From Ilumatobacteraceae bacterium (lineage in GTDB: Bacteria; Actinomycetota; Acidimicrobiia; Acidimicrobiales; Ilumatobacteraceae), in contig JALRDI010000202.1 in NCBI GenBank assembly GCA_023257035.1, positions 1-5,142 on the forward strand: a stretch of 5,142 nt of DNA, read 5' to 3'. Numbering within the stretch: position 1 is the stretch's first letter; every line of letters starts with the position of its first letter. The translations under genes were made by a program, and so were the position numbers. Under the pieces are notes generated by a model that saw only the letters and a list, made by a program, of their open reading frames with translations, was not told the origin of the DNA and ran no database searches. Positions 1-5,142 of the stretch are shown here, one piece after another.

Positions 1-227
1 CGAGTAAGAGGCTTTTTTGTGCGCGGGATTTGGGTAGTAATTCCTTCACCCTTAGATAATTTCTTAAGATCCTTTAACATCGCATTTGCACTTTGATAGC
101 GATCAGCTGGATCTTTTGCGAGCGCCACACTTAAGAATTTATTTAACATCGGATCAAGTGATGGCTCGATATCTGTGACCGGAACAAGTTGCGCAGATAC
201 ATGTTGGTAGGCAATTGCGACTGGCGT
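1..227 (-). CDS. Ser/Thr protein kinase (PknB-like), C-terminal end of catalytic domain, fragment at contig edge
   Basis: About 75 codons read without a stop to the window edge. They begin with TPVAIAYQHV, which matches the segment after the substrate-binding part of bacterial PknB/PknA-type kinases (commonly DSPVAVAYQHV). Next come LDPMLNKFLSVALAKDP and DRYQSANAM, the last kinase subdomain (XI) with its conserved Arg. A basic, Thr-rich stretch (KGEGITTQIPRTKKP) follows, as expected for the juxtamembrane linker. The P-loop, catalytic HRD and DFG motifs are absent because only the end of the domain is here; any transmembrane helix or PASTA repeats would lie beyond the edge. GC is about 42% by hand count over 1-180, with AT-rich codons such as TTA, AAT and AAA, clearly different from the 55% of the carB-coaBC block. 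I infer a low-GC actinobacterial source, perhaps a freshwater acI-type lineage. The fragment is joined in frame to the methyltransferase piece upstream, almost certainly by artefact. Confidence 0.75.
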
Positions 228-233
228 TTCACC
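213..233 (-). other. Chimeric joint: methyltransferase to kinase
   Basis: On the minus strand the codons read GGT GAA ACG CCA GTC GCA ATT. Upstream protein homology is that of the methyltransferase (LRSGE, with PVA expected next). Downstream homology is that of the kinase (TPVAIAYQHV). The shared TPVA/PVA wording means the join keeps the frame, and its exact point cannot be fixed within about 15-20 nt. GC falls from about 51% to about 42% across it. Confidence 0.65.
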
Positions 234-605
234 AGAGCGTAGTTTTGATCCGTCAAAATCATCAACGGAAAACGCAATCCAAACAGGTTTGTCGGTTTTA
301 TCCGTTGCGCGTAATGCGCCCTCTGCCTGTTTCAGGGAGGATACCGTTTCGATCAGCAAAAAATCGGTCTGTGCTGCCAAATGCGCAACAATATCCGCAT
401 ATTGTTGTTCTGCATCTGCGGGTTCGGGACAGATATCAGGGCGATAGGTTGCGATCAGGGGGCCAATAGACCCCGCAACGCGGCCATGCCCATTGGATTG
501 CGCCGCATTCCGTGCAGATTTGATGGCAGCGTCCCACAGACGGCGAATATCCAAATCATATCCATTGGTATCCAACCTATCCTGCAACACTGGATAGGTG
601 TTGGT
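216..605 (-). CDS. Homocysteine S-methyltransferase family protein, internal fragment
   Basis: About 130 codons are open from position 605; the codon just upstream in this frame is TGA. The piece starts inside the family motif TTNTYAVLPDRL, seen here as TNTYPVLQDRL. It continues with the (R)VAGSIGPLIATYRPDICP block (fragment residues 42-60), FLLIETVSSLKQAEGAL (82-98), KPVWIAFSVDD (106-116) and DGSKLRSGE (118-126). These are the inner strands of the (beta/alpha)8 barrel of enzymes that methylate homocysteine from S-methylmethionine or betaine-like donors. The wording is closest to Rhodobacterales homologues I remember. Roughly 55 N-terminal residues are missing. The C-terminal third is also missing, including the Cys ligands for zinc (an NC motif and GGCC), so this piece cannot be active and the exact donor cannot be told. 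GC is about 51%. It is fused at both ends to unrelated genes: coaBC upstream (out of frame) and a kinase downstream (in frame). Confidence 0.8.
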
Positions 606-1495
606 TCAAGAACGATTTCAGGGACGCCGCCAGCCTTCTTAATCTTCTCAGTGACAACCTTCGATGGCCGGAAATCAGCGACTGCAGCCGCCATGATCAC
701 CACATCAGCATCTGGAACAACCGAGTTGAGAGCTGCCTCCATCTCGGCAGCGGTCTCGACCTGCAAGCGCTCAACCGACTGTGATGTTGCAAGCTCGGTG
801 GTCGTAATTGTCGTTACCTTCGCACCTCTTCGAACACATTCTTCAGAGATTGCATGCCCCTGTTTGCCAGACGAGCGGTTTGCAATAACCCGAACAGCAT
901 CGATCGGTTCCCTTGTTCCGCCTGCAGTGACCACTACACGAAGACCCTCAAGATCACGTTTACCAAGCACGCGATCAGCCATTGCAACAATGTCAGCGGG
1001 GTCAGCGAGTCGACCTTTACCAATGTCGCCACCGGCGAGACGCCCGGCTTCTGGTTCAACGATATGAACCCCTCGCGACCTCAGCAGTGCAATGTTTGCT
1101 TCAACAGCCGGGTGCTCCCACATCTCGGTATGCATCGCTGGGCACACGATGACTGGAGCCCTGGTTGCGATCAAGATATTCGTGAGAAGGTCAGTGGAGA
1201 GGCCGTGGGCGTAGGCCGCAAGAACACGAGCAGTTGCGGGCGCAACGAGCACCAAATCTGCTTGCTGACCAAGCGTCGTGTGCGGAATTGGATCGGCGCC
1301 ATCCCACAGCGAGGTTCTGACAGGCTCTGAACCGAGCGCACTGAGTGTGGTTTGCCCAACAAAGCGCTGAGCGCCATCGGTCATCACTGGGCAAACATGA
1401 GCTCCAGCGTCAACAAGGCGCCGGCACACCTCAACAGATTTGTAAGCGGCAATACCTCCACTCACACCGAGAACGATTCGCTTGCCGGCAAGCAT
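455..1495 (-). CDS. coaBC: Bifunctional CoaBC (PPCDC / phosphopantothenoylcysteine synthetase), truncated by chimeric join
   Basis: CoaB couples 4'-phosphopantothenate to cysteine and CoaC decarboxylates the product to 4'-phosphopantetheine, in cytoplasmic coenzyme A synthesis. The FMN-binding CoaC domain (about 1-180) shows the start LAGKRIVLGVSGGIAAYK, His72 (PHTTLG; catalytic His75 in E. coli) and PAMHTEMW at 119-126. The CoaB domain (about 184 onward) shows VTAGGTREPIDAVR, IANRSSG (Asn206), AAAVADFRP and the EKIKK motif (283-287). Homology stops at EPTP (297-300, position 596). The last 46 residues to the stop at 455 are out-of-frame methyltransferase sequence, and the true C-terminal ~100 residues are lost. 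The PAMN Asn of E. coli is His122 here and its flap Cys158 aligns with Gly155; actinobacterial CoaBC proteins, as I remember them, share at least the PAMHTEMW form. The ATG lies 10 nt after the rpoZ stop with only a weak GAG upstream, so translational coupling is likely. Confidence 0.93.
   Translation of the reverse strand: MLAGKRIVLGVSGGIAAYKSVEVCRRLVDAGAHVCPVMTDGAQRFVGQTTLSALGSEPVRTSLWDGADPIPHTTLGQQADLVLVAPATARVLAAYAHGLSTDLLTNILIATRAPVIVCPAMHTEMWEHPAVEANIALLRSRGVHIVEPEAGRLAGGDIGKGRLADPADIVAMADRVLGKRDLEGLRVVVTAGGTREPIDAVRVIANRSSGKQGHAISEECVRRGAKVTTITTTELATSQSVERLQVETAAEMEAALNSVVPDADVVIMAAAVADFRPSKVVTEKIKKAGGVPEIVLEPTPIQCCRIGWIPMDMIWIFAVCGTLPSNLHGMRRNPMGMAALRGLLAP
596..605 (-). other. Chimeric joint: coaBC to methyltransferase, 10-nt microhomology
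   Basis: The minus-strand string ACCAACACCT makes sense in two frames. It reads as part of CoaBC GAA CCA ACA CCT (EPTP) and as part of methyltransferase ACC AAC ACC TAT (TNTY). CoaBC homology ends here and methyltransferase homology begins here in the shifted frame, so the two genes share at least these 10 nt. This is the typical scar of a template-switch or misassembly join. Confidence 0.8.
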
Positions 1496-1505
1496 GAGGT
1501 CTCAA

Positions 1506-1799
1506 TCAGTCAGCTGCTTCAGCGTCGGTTTCAAAACCTTCGCCGACGGGGAGGTCAACTTCGGCGACCTCTTCAACGGGTTCACCCCAAAGAATCTTGT
1601 CCGATGAAATCTCTTCGAACGCAACGCTCAATGGCTTGCGGGCCGTCGATGAAACCTGCGGAGGAATCATGTGACCAAGACCGCCACCCAACTGGTTGAA
1701 GTACGAGTTGATGTCACGTGCACGTCGCGCAGCGAGGGTCACAAGCCCAAACTTTGAGTCAACGCGATCAAGCAGGCCCTCAATCGGCGGATTCACCAT
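1506..1799 (-). CDS. rpoZ: DNA-directed RNA polymerase subunit omega
   Basis: Omega is a small RNA polymerase subunit that clamps the beta' C-terminus and helps assembly. I place the start at the ATG at 1799, giving 97 aa that begin MVNPPIEGLLDRVDSKF, the usual start of the conserved core. LVTLAARRARDINSYFNQLG (19-38) is the omega signature, with the Arg-rich AARRAR helix that contacts beta'. PPQVSS (46-51) and RKPLSVAFEEI (54-64) complete the actinobacterial form. Residues 73-97 are an acidic tail. An in-frame extension to a TTG at 1865 would overlap gmk by 26 nt; its ATLSAVPQ wording faintly recalls the longer mycobacterial N-terminus. A GTG at 1820 is a third option, 7 nt after a TACACT (1833-1828) that could be a -10 for a leaderless message, but no -35 is visible. 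None of the three starts has a convincing ribosome binding site. From the ATG, the gap to the gmk stop is 40 nt. Confidence 0.93.
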   Translation of the reverse strand: MVNPPIEGLLDRVDSKFGLVTLAARRARDINSYFNQLGGGLGHMIPPQVSSTARKPLSVAFEEISSDKILWGEPVEEVAEVDLPVGEGFETDAEAAD

Positions 1800-1839
1800 G
1801 GTTTCGTTCGTCTGTGGCACGGCGGAAAGTGTAGCGGGG

Positions 1840-2406
1840 TTAGTGGCGAGACCGTTCGATTGCAATCACAGCCAACATGTCACTGATTGTTTGTTCAAGA
1901 TCATCGTTTGTGAGCACATGATCTGCAATCTCCCGCCCGATTGGCTCTTCAGCCTCGGCCTTCTTTAATCGAGCGAAAATCTTGTCGTTGGGGTCGCCTC
2001 GGCCGCGTAGTCGACGCTCTTGCTCTTCTCGCGAAGGTGGAAGCAAGAAAATCAGTACTGCGTCAGGGAATTGCTGCTTCACTTGACGGGCTCCGTCAAG
2101 CTCAATTTCGAGCACGACATCTCGCCCATCTACCGCAGATGTATCTGGCGCGGGAGTTCCGTAGTAATTACCGAGGAATTCGGTCCATTCGAGAAATCCA
2201 TTCGCCTCGATGCGGGCTTCAAAGTCCTCTGCGGAGCAGAACACATACGCATCCGCGGATTCACCTTCTCGGCGATCTCTTGTCGTCCACGACCGACTTA
2301 ACCACAGGCGCGGATCTCGAGCCACAAGCCGATCGACGATCGTGCCTTTACCAACCCCGCCGGGGCCTGACACAACAACGATAAGGGGGCTGGAGTTCTC
2401 AGACAC
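1840..2406 (-). CDS. gmk: Guanylate kinase
   Basis: Phosphorylates GMP (and dGMP) to GDP with ATP, the step between purine synthesis or salvage and GTP; cytoplasmic. The 188-aa length is normal for bacterial Gmk. The P-loop GPGGVGKGT lies at 14-22. The GMP-binding segment SRSWTTRDRREGE (37-49) is followed by Tyr54 (ADAYVF), and FLEWTEFLGNYYGTP (71-85) carries the acidic and Tyr residues that hold guanine and phosphate. LEIELDGARQVK (99-110) is the family LEIDxxGAxQV block with Asp104. The lid is RRLRGRGDPNDKIFARL (131-147), and LTNDDLEQT ends the core. The start is a GTG overlapping the mihF stop by 8 nt. A good ribosome binding site, GAAGGA at 2417-2412, lies 5 nt before it inside the end of mihF, so the two genes are probably translationally coupled. 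Sitting just before rpoZ is common for gmk in many bacteria. Confidence 0.97.
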   Translation of the reverse strand: MSENSSPLIVVVSGPGGVGKGTIVDRLVARDPRLWLSRSWTTRDRREGESADAYVFCSAEDFEARIEANGFLEWTEFLGNYYGTPAPDTSAVDGRDVVLEIELDGARQVKQQFPDAVLIFLLPPSREEQERRLRGRGDPNDKIFARLKKAEAEEPIGREIADHVLTNDDLEQTISDMLAVIAIERSRH

Positions 2407-2710
2407 CGAATTCCTTCAGTAGCGCCTCGCGTTGCTGCGCGCCGAGACCTTGAATTCGACGATTGTGAGCAATGCCGATGTCATCCATCAGTCGTCGTGC
2501 CTTGACTTTGCCGACTTTTGGAAGCGATTCAAGGATTGACAACACCTTTATCCCAACAACATTTGGGTCTTCACTTGACAGGACATCGTTCAATGACATC
2601 GAGTGATTCTTGATGCGGGCTTTCACTGCCGCCCTCGCAGTTCGTACCTCTGCCGCCTTCGCAAGTGCAGCAGCACGCTGCTCGTCGGTCAAGCGAGGAG
2701 GAGAAGCCAT
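2399..2710 (-). CDS. mihF: Integration host factor, actinobacterial type (mIHF/sIHF)
   Basis: Actinobacterial IHF is a small nucleoid-associated protein, unrelated in fold to the HU-like IHF of E. coli; it binds and bends DNA and compacts the chromosome. The 103-aa product matches the usual length. An Ala-rich, charged N-terminal helix (RLTDEQRAAALAKAAEVR, 6-23) is followed by a basic stretch (VKARIKNHSMSLNDVL). The conserved core is ILESLPKVGKVKARRLMDD (59-77) plus IGIAHNRRIQGLG (78-90). It contains the helix-two-turns-helix element, whose GVGK-type loop (here KVGK) and following basic residues bind DNA. The ATG at 2710 has no spaced ribosome binding site, but a promoter ends 6 nt before it, so a leaderless message is likely. 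It is followed by gmk with an 8-nt overlap, as in mycobacteria and streptomycetes, where mihF precedes gmk and rpoZ. Confidence 0.95.
   Translation of the reverse strand: MASPPRLTDEQRAAALAKAAEVRTARAAVKARIKNHSMSLNDVLSSEDPNVVGIKVLSILESLPKVGKVKARRLMDDIGIAHNRRIQGLGAQQREALLKEFGV
2412..2417 (-). promoter_or_regulatory. Ribosome binding site for gmk
   Basis: GAAGGA, 5 nt before the GTG at 2406, inside the last codons of mihF. It decides the GTG as the gmk start and is the clearest ribosome binding site in the window. Confidence 0.65.
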
Positions 2711-2744
2711 CTCTCGAATGTACCGCCGAATCGAACGACGTCAA
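2711..2744 (-). promoter_or_regulatory. Probable sigma-70-type promoter of mihF, predicting a leaderless transcript
   Basis: On the minus strand, TTGACG (2744-2739) is followed by a 16-nt spacer and TACATT (2722-2717), then CGAGAG, then the mihF ATG. The -35 matches consensus at 5 of 6 and the -10 at 4 of 6, including the key TA...T. A start 7 nt after the -10 would be the A of the ATG. No leader or usable ribosome binding site remains, which fits the leaderless mRNAs common in Actinobacteria. It would drive mihF-gmk-rpoZ-coaBC separately from the pyrimidine genes. A 5-bp inverted repeat (TCTGA-CGC-TCAGA, 2748-2760) sits just upstream of the -35; whether it is an operator is unknown. Confidence 0.55.
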
Positions 2745-2761
2745 GAATCTGACGCTCAGAG

Positions 2762-3715
2762 TCAGGTCAGCCCAGACGAGGTGAGTTCGGAGACCGATGA
2801 CAATGAGCGCGATGCGGCATAGGCAAGCAACTCGCGCTGAATGGTTTCAATCGCAGCAGGATTTGCAAACGACGCAGTTCCGACCTGCACCGCGTGAGCA
2901 CCTGCCAGCATCAGTTCCGCCGCACCCCAACCGTTCATCACTCCGCCAACGCCGACAATCGGAAGTTCAGGCAACGCCTGACGAACATCAGCAACCGCGC
3001 GCACGGCAACCGGGTGAATTGCTGGACCTGAAACACCACCGCCACCATTACCGAGCACCGGACGGGCAGTTTCTGGATCAAACACCAGACCGAGCAGGGT
3101 GTTCACCAGAGTCACCGCCTCAGCACCTGACGCCGAAACCGCATCTGCGATCTCGACGAGTCGATCTGTGTTCGGGCTCAATTTGGCCCACCGAGGGCGC
3201 CCACAGGCTGCAGTCGCTTCCATCACCTCTGAGCTGAGGTCTGCATCATGAGCAAAAATCGAGCCGCGACCCTCCAAGTTTGGGCATGAGAGATTGACCT
3301 CGACTGCAATGACTTCTGGAGGAGCATCGGCCAACATTTCGGATGCCAATGCGTAGTCGTCAACACTTCGCCCCCAAATTGAGCACACAACTGATGCTCC
3401 CGTTGCGATGAGCTTCGGAAGTTCATAGGCAAGCCAGTACTCGACACCCGGGCCTTGAAGGCCGACCGCGTTGATCATTCCTGCCTGCACAGTGTGCACT
3501 CTCGGAGCAGGGTTACCCGCCCATTCATATGGGGCAATCGACTTGGTGACCACTGCCCCGATCTGCGAGAGATCAACGTACGACGCAAGTTCGCTGCCGT
3601 AACCAGCGGTGCCTGATGCGGTCATTAATGGACTCGACAGCGTCAATGAACCAACAGAGACACTGCGGTCGACCGCCGAAGCTTCGGCAACTTGACGGCG
3701 TGAACGGCGACTCAC
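2762..3715 (-). CDS. pyrD: Dihydroorotate dehydrogenase, class 1B type (catalytic subunit)
   Basis: Oxidises dihydroorotate to orotate using FMN, the fourth step of UMP synthesis. The 317-aa product fits soluble class 1 enzymes and has no N-terminal membrane helix of the class 2 type. It shows PLMTASGTAGYG (29-40), AVVTKSI with FMN-site Lys58, GNPAPRV (67-73), AGMINAVGLQGPGV (78-91), and VNLSCPN (140-146) with catalytic Cys144. Class 1 uses Cys as base where class 2 uses Ser. WAKLSPN follows, with Lys178, then GGGGVSGPAIHPVAVR (224-239), the phosphate-binding GVGGV (255-259) and VGTASF (278-283). Class 1B normally works with PyrK, an FAD/[2Fe-2S] subunit passing electrons to NAD+; no pyrK is in the window. 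The start is a GTG sharing GTGA with the carB stop (4-nt overlap). AGGAG at 3731-3727, 11 nt upstream, is a distant but plausible ribosome binding site. Three basic residues at 3-7 make the first ~10 residues look like a non-conserved extension. Confidence 0.94.
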   Translation of the reverse strand: MSRRSRRQVAEASAVDRSVSVGSLTLSSPLMTASGTAGYGSELASYVDLSQIGAVVTKSIAPYEWAGNPAPRVHTVQAGMINAVGLQGPGVEYWLAYELPKLIATGASVVCSIWGRSVDDYALASEMLADAPPEVIAVEVNLSCPNLEGRGSIFAHDADLSSEVMEATAACGRPRWAKLSPNTDRLVEIADAVSASGAEAVTLVNTLLGLVFDPETARPVLGNGGGGVSGPAIHPVAVRAVADVRQALPELPIVGVGGVMNGWGAAELMLAGAHAVQVGTASFANPAAIETIQRELLAYAASRSLSSVSELTSSGLT

Positions 3716-5142
3716 CGCTGGTGATACTCCTGCAATGTCCGGACAGTAAGCGGTTCACTTGCGGTCTCAGCGAGACCCTGAGCCGCAGCAAGCGCAGCAG
3801 CAACGGTCGTCACGCAACTCACCCGGTGCAGGCTCGCCGCCTTACGAATCTGTTCGCCATCGCTGCGACCTGAAGATCCACGCGGGGTGTTCACCACAAA
3901 GTTGATGGTGCCATCGGCGATGAGGTCAACCGCTGTTGGCCCGTCCTGTTCAGCAACCTTGCCGAGCACCCTGTCGACCTCAACACCAAAACGTGCAAGG
4001 TGAGCGGCTGTTCCTTCGGTGGCTGCGATTGCGAGGCCACGTTCACGAAGTCGTCGAGCCACAACAATGCCCGCCGGCTTATCGGTATCATTCAGCGACA
4101 AGAACACCATGCCTGAGCTTGGGAGTTCGCTTCCGGCAGCGAGTTCGGCCTTGGAAAACGCTCGCCCAAAACCGGTATCGATTCCCATCACCTCTCCGGT
4201 TGACCGCATCTCAGGACCGAGGGCCGGGTCAACTTCAGGGAATCGATTAAACGGAAGCACAGCTTCTTTGACTGCGACATGACCTTCAATCGGATCACGA
4301 AGAAGTCCTTCTGCCCTGAGCTCGGCGAGGGTTGCGCCCATCATCACCCGCGTAGCAACTTTCGCAAGCGGCACTCCAGTTGCTTTCGCAACGAACGGTA
4401 CGGTTCGACTCGCCCTCGGATTCGCCTCGATGACGTAGACCGTGGTTCCAACGACCGCGAACTGCACGTTGATAAGGCCTCTCACATCAAGCCGCTCGGC
4501 AATTGCTGCCGTGTAAGAGCGGATGACTTCAACCACCCATTCGGGAAGTGTCTGAGGCGGAATTGCGCATGCCGAGTCACCTGAGTGAACTCCTGCTTCT
4601 TCGACATGTTCCATGATGCCACCGATGAGAACCTCGCCAGTGTGGTCACGAATAGCGTCTGCATCCACCTCGACAGCGCTCGCCAAAAAGCGATCGATAA
4701 GAACCGGCCGTTCTGCCGATAGGCCGCCCTCCTTCCCAAGACTTCCCGCCCCTGAAAGTTCAGCCATCGCACGAGCCAGATGGTCGTGATCATGGATGAT
4801 TTGCATCGCCCGACCGCCGAGCACATAACTCGGACGCACCAACACTGGAAAGCCGACTTCATCACAAATCCTGCGCGCCTCTTCAAGCGTTACAGCGGTA
4901 CCACCAGGAGGCTGCGGGATTCCAAGCTCATCGCAGAGTCGGTTCCAGAGTTCGCGGTCTTCTGCCGCGTCGATTGATGCCGCAGAAGTTCCAGCGACCA
5001 ACTCGACGTCAATCTCGCCCGCCAATTTCAGCGGAGTCTGACCACCGAGCGAGACAATCACCTTTGCCGGCTTTTCCGCATCGATGATGTTCAGCACATC
5101 CTCACGGGTAAGCGGCTCAAAATACAAGCGATCACTCGTGTC
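3712..5142 (-). CDS. carB: Carbamoyl-phosphate synthase large subunit, C-terminal part (runs off the right edge)
   Basis: Makes carbamoyl phosphate from bicarbonate, ammonia (from CarA) and two ATP, for pyrimidines and arginine. The frame is open to the edge, beginning DTSDRLYFEPLTRED. That matches about residue 620 of the roughly 1,070-residue E. coli protein, so 476 residues (some 45%) are here. Numbering from the first visible residue, about 50-345 is the second ATP-grasp unit, which phosphorylates carbamate. It shows LVRPSYVLGGRAM (101-113), IGGIMEHVEEAGVHSGDSA (173-191), LINVQFAV and EANPRASRTVPFVAKATG (239-256). About 343-476 is the MGS-like allosteric domain, with TEGTA (375-379), Lys395 and NTPRG (418-422). 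These correspond to effector-binding Thr974, Thr977, Lys993 and Asn1015 of E. coli; the position of Thr1017 is Pro here, as I recall in many other bacteria. The stop TGA overlaps the pyrD GTG. A TTG at 5127 is an internal Leu codon and not a start. Confidence 0.97.
   Translation of the reverse strand, partial: DTSDRLYFEPLTREDVLNIIDAEKPAKVIVSLGGQTPLKLAGEIDVELVAGTSAASIDAAEDRELWNRLCDELGIPQPPGGTAVTLEEARRICDEVGFPVLVRPSYVLGGRAMQIIHDHDHLARAMAELSGAGSLGKEGGLSAERPVLIDRFLASAVEVDADAIRDHTGEVLIGGIMEHVEEAGVHSGDSACAIPPQTLPEWVVEVIRSYTAAIAERLDVRGLINVQFAVVGTTVYVIEANPRASRTVPFVAKATGVPLAKVATRVMMGATLAELRAEGLLRDPIEGHVAVKEAVLPFNRFPEVDPALGPEMRSTGEVMGIDTGFGRAFSKAELAAGSELPSSGMVFLSLNDTDKPAGIVVARRLRERGLAIAATEGTAAHLARFGVEVDRVLGKVAEQDGPTAVDLIADGTINFVVNTPRGSSGRSDGEQIRKAASLHRVSCVTTVAAALAAAQGLAETASEPLTVRTLQEYHQR

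Noticed and set aside
1..605. A novel homocysteine methyltransferase-kinase fusion, or new signalling enzyme, encoded by the single open frame.
   Set aside because: Both halves are truncated inside their domains, lack catalytic or metal-binding residues, differ in GC, and meet at a short shared motif. A chimeric contig explains this more simply.
381..1330. Plus-strand open frames opposite coaBC and the methyltransferase piece (381-1067 and 854-1330).
   Set aside because: They have no recognisable domains, are rich in Ser, Thr, Arg and Pro as antisense frames usually are, and lie opposite frames with clear family motifs.
1828..1833. TACACT before rpoZ as a -10 promoter element.
   Set aside because: No acceptable -35 is found 16-18 nt upstream (AACGGT or GAACGG), so it is mentioned only as an alternative under rpoZ.
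2748..2765. Inverted repeat (TCTGA-CGC-TCAGA, also CTGAC...GTCAG) after the pyrD stop as a terminator.
   Set aside because: The stem is only 5 bp and no T-run follows on the minus strand. It is kept only as a possible operator-like element beside the mihF promoter.
2797..3237. Plus-strand open frame opposite pyrD, and similar ones opposite gmk and carB.
   Set aside because: They are antisense shadows of strongly conserved genes, with no family resemblance and Arg/Pro/His-rich composition.
5125..5127. TTG as the start of a short carB-like gene.
   Set aside because: The frame continues upstream to the window edge through DTSDR, which is conserved CarB sequence, so this is an internal Leu codon.

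Overview
Nearly all of the window (about 605-5142) is one minus-strand gene block from an actinobacterium. Read in the direction of transcription it runs carB (C-terminal part, entering from the right edge), pyrD (class 1B type), mihF (actinobacterial integration host factor), gmk, rpoZ and coaBC. The run mihF-gmk-rpoZ-coaBC behind pyrimidine genes is a familiar actinobacterial order. The mIHF protein and the PAMHTEMW form of CoaC are actinobacterial hallmarks. GC is about 55% by hand count over 661-960. The omega and PyrD sequences remind me of Acidimicrobiia, but that finer placement is only an impression.

The genes are packed tightly. carB and pyrD overlap by 4 nt (GTGA), mihF and gmk overlap by 8 nt, and rpoZ and coaBC are 10 nt apart. 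The only real intergenic gap inside the block is 51 bp between pyrD and mihF. It holds a good promoter (TTGACG, 16 nt, TACATT) whose expected start point falls on the mihF ATG, so mihF is probably read from a leaderless mRNA. The block therefore looks like an upstream pyrimidine operon plus an internal promoter for the mihF-gmk-rpoZ-coaBC part. Together they supply carbamoyl phosphate, orotate, GDP, a nucleoid protein, the RNA polymerase omega subunit and 4'-phosphopantetheine for coenzyme A.

The left end (1-605) does not belong to this block. CoaBC loses its homology abruptly after residue 300 (EPTP), about 100 residues short. From there a different minus-strand frame is open to the window edge, made of two unrelated gene pieces. 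The first, about 605-216 at 51% GC, is an internal fragment of a homocysteine S-methyltransferase family protein of the alphaproteobacterial (Rhodobacterales-like) kind. The second, about 227-1 at 42% GC, is the C-terminal end of a PknB-type Ser/Thr kinase domain. Both joints lie in short stretches that fit the proteins on either side (ACCAACACCT; codons for GETPVA). The simplest reading is a chimeric contig made of three organisms' DNA joined at microhomologies, and not a new fusion gene.

I found no RNA genes, CRISPR arrays, mobile elements or intrinsic terminators, and no convincing new biological system. Apart from the joints, the most useful observations are the probable leaderless mihF promoter, the absence of pyrF from its expected place, and the altered active-site residues of CoaC.
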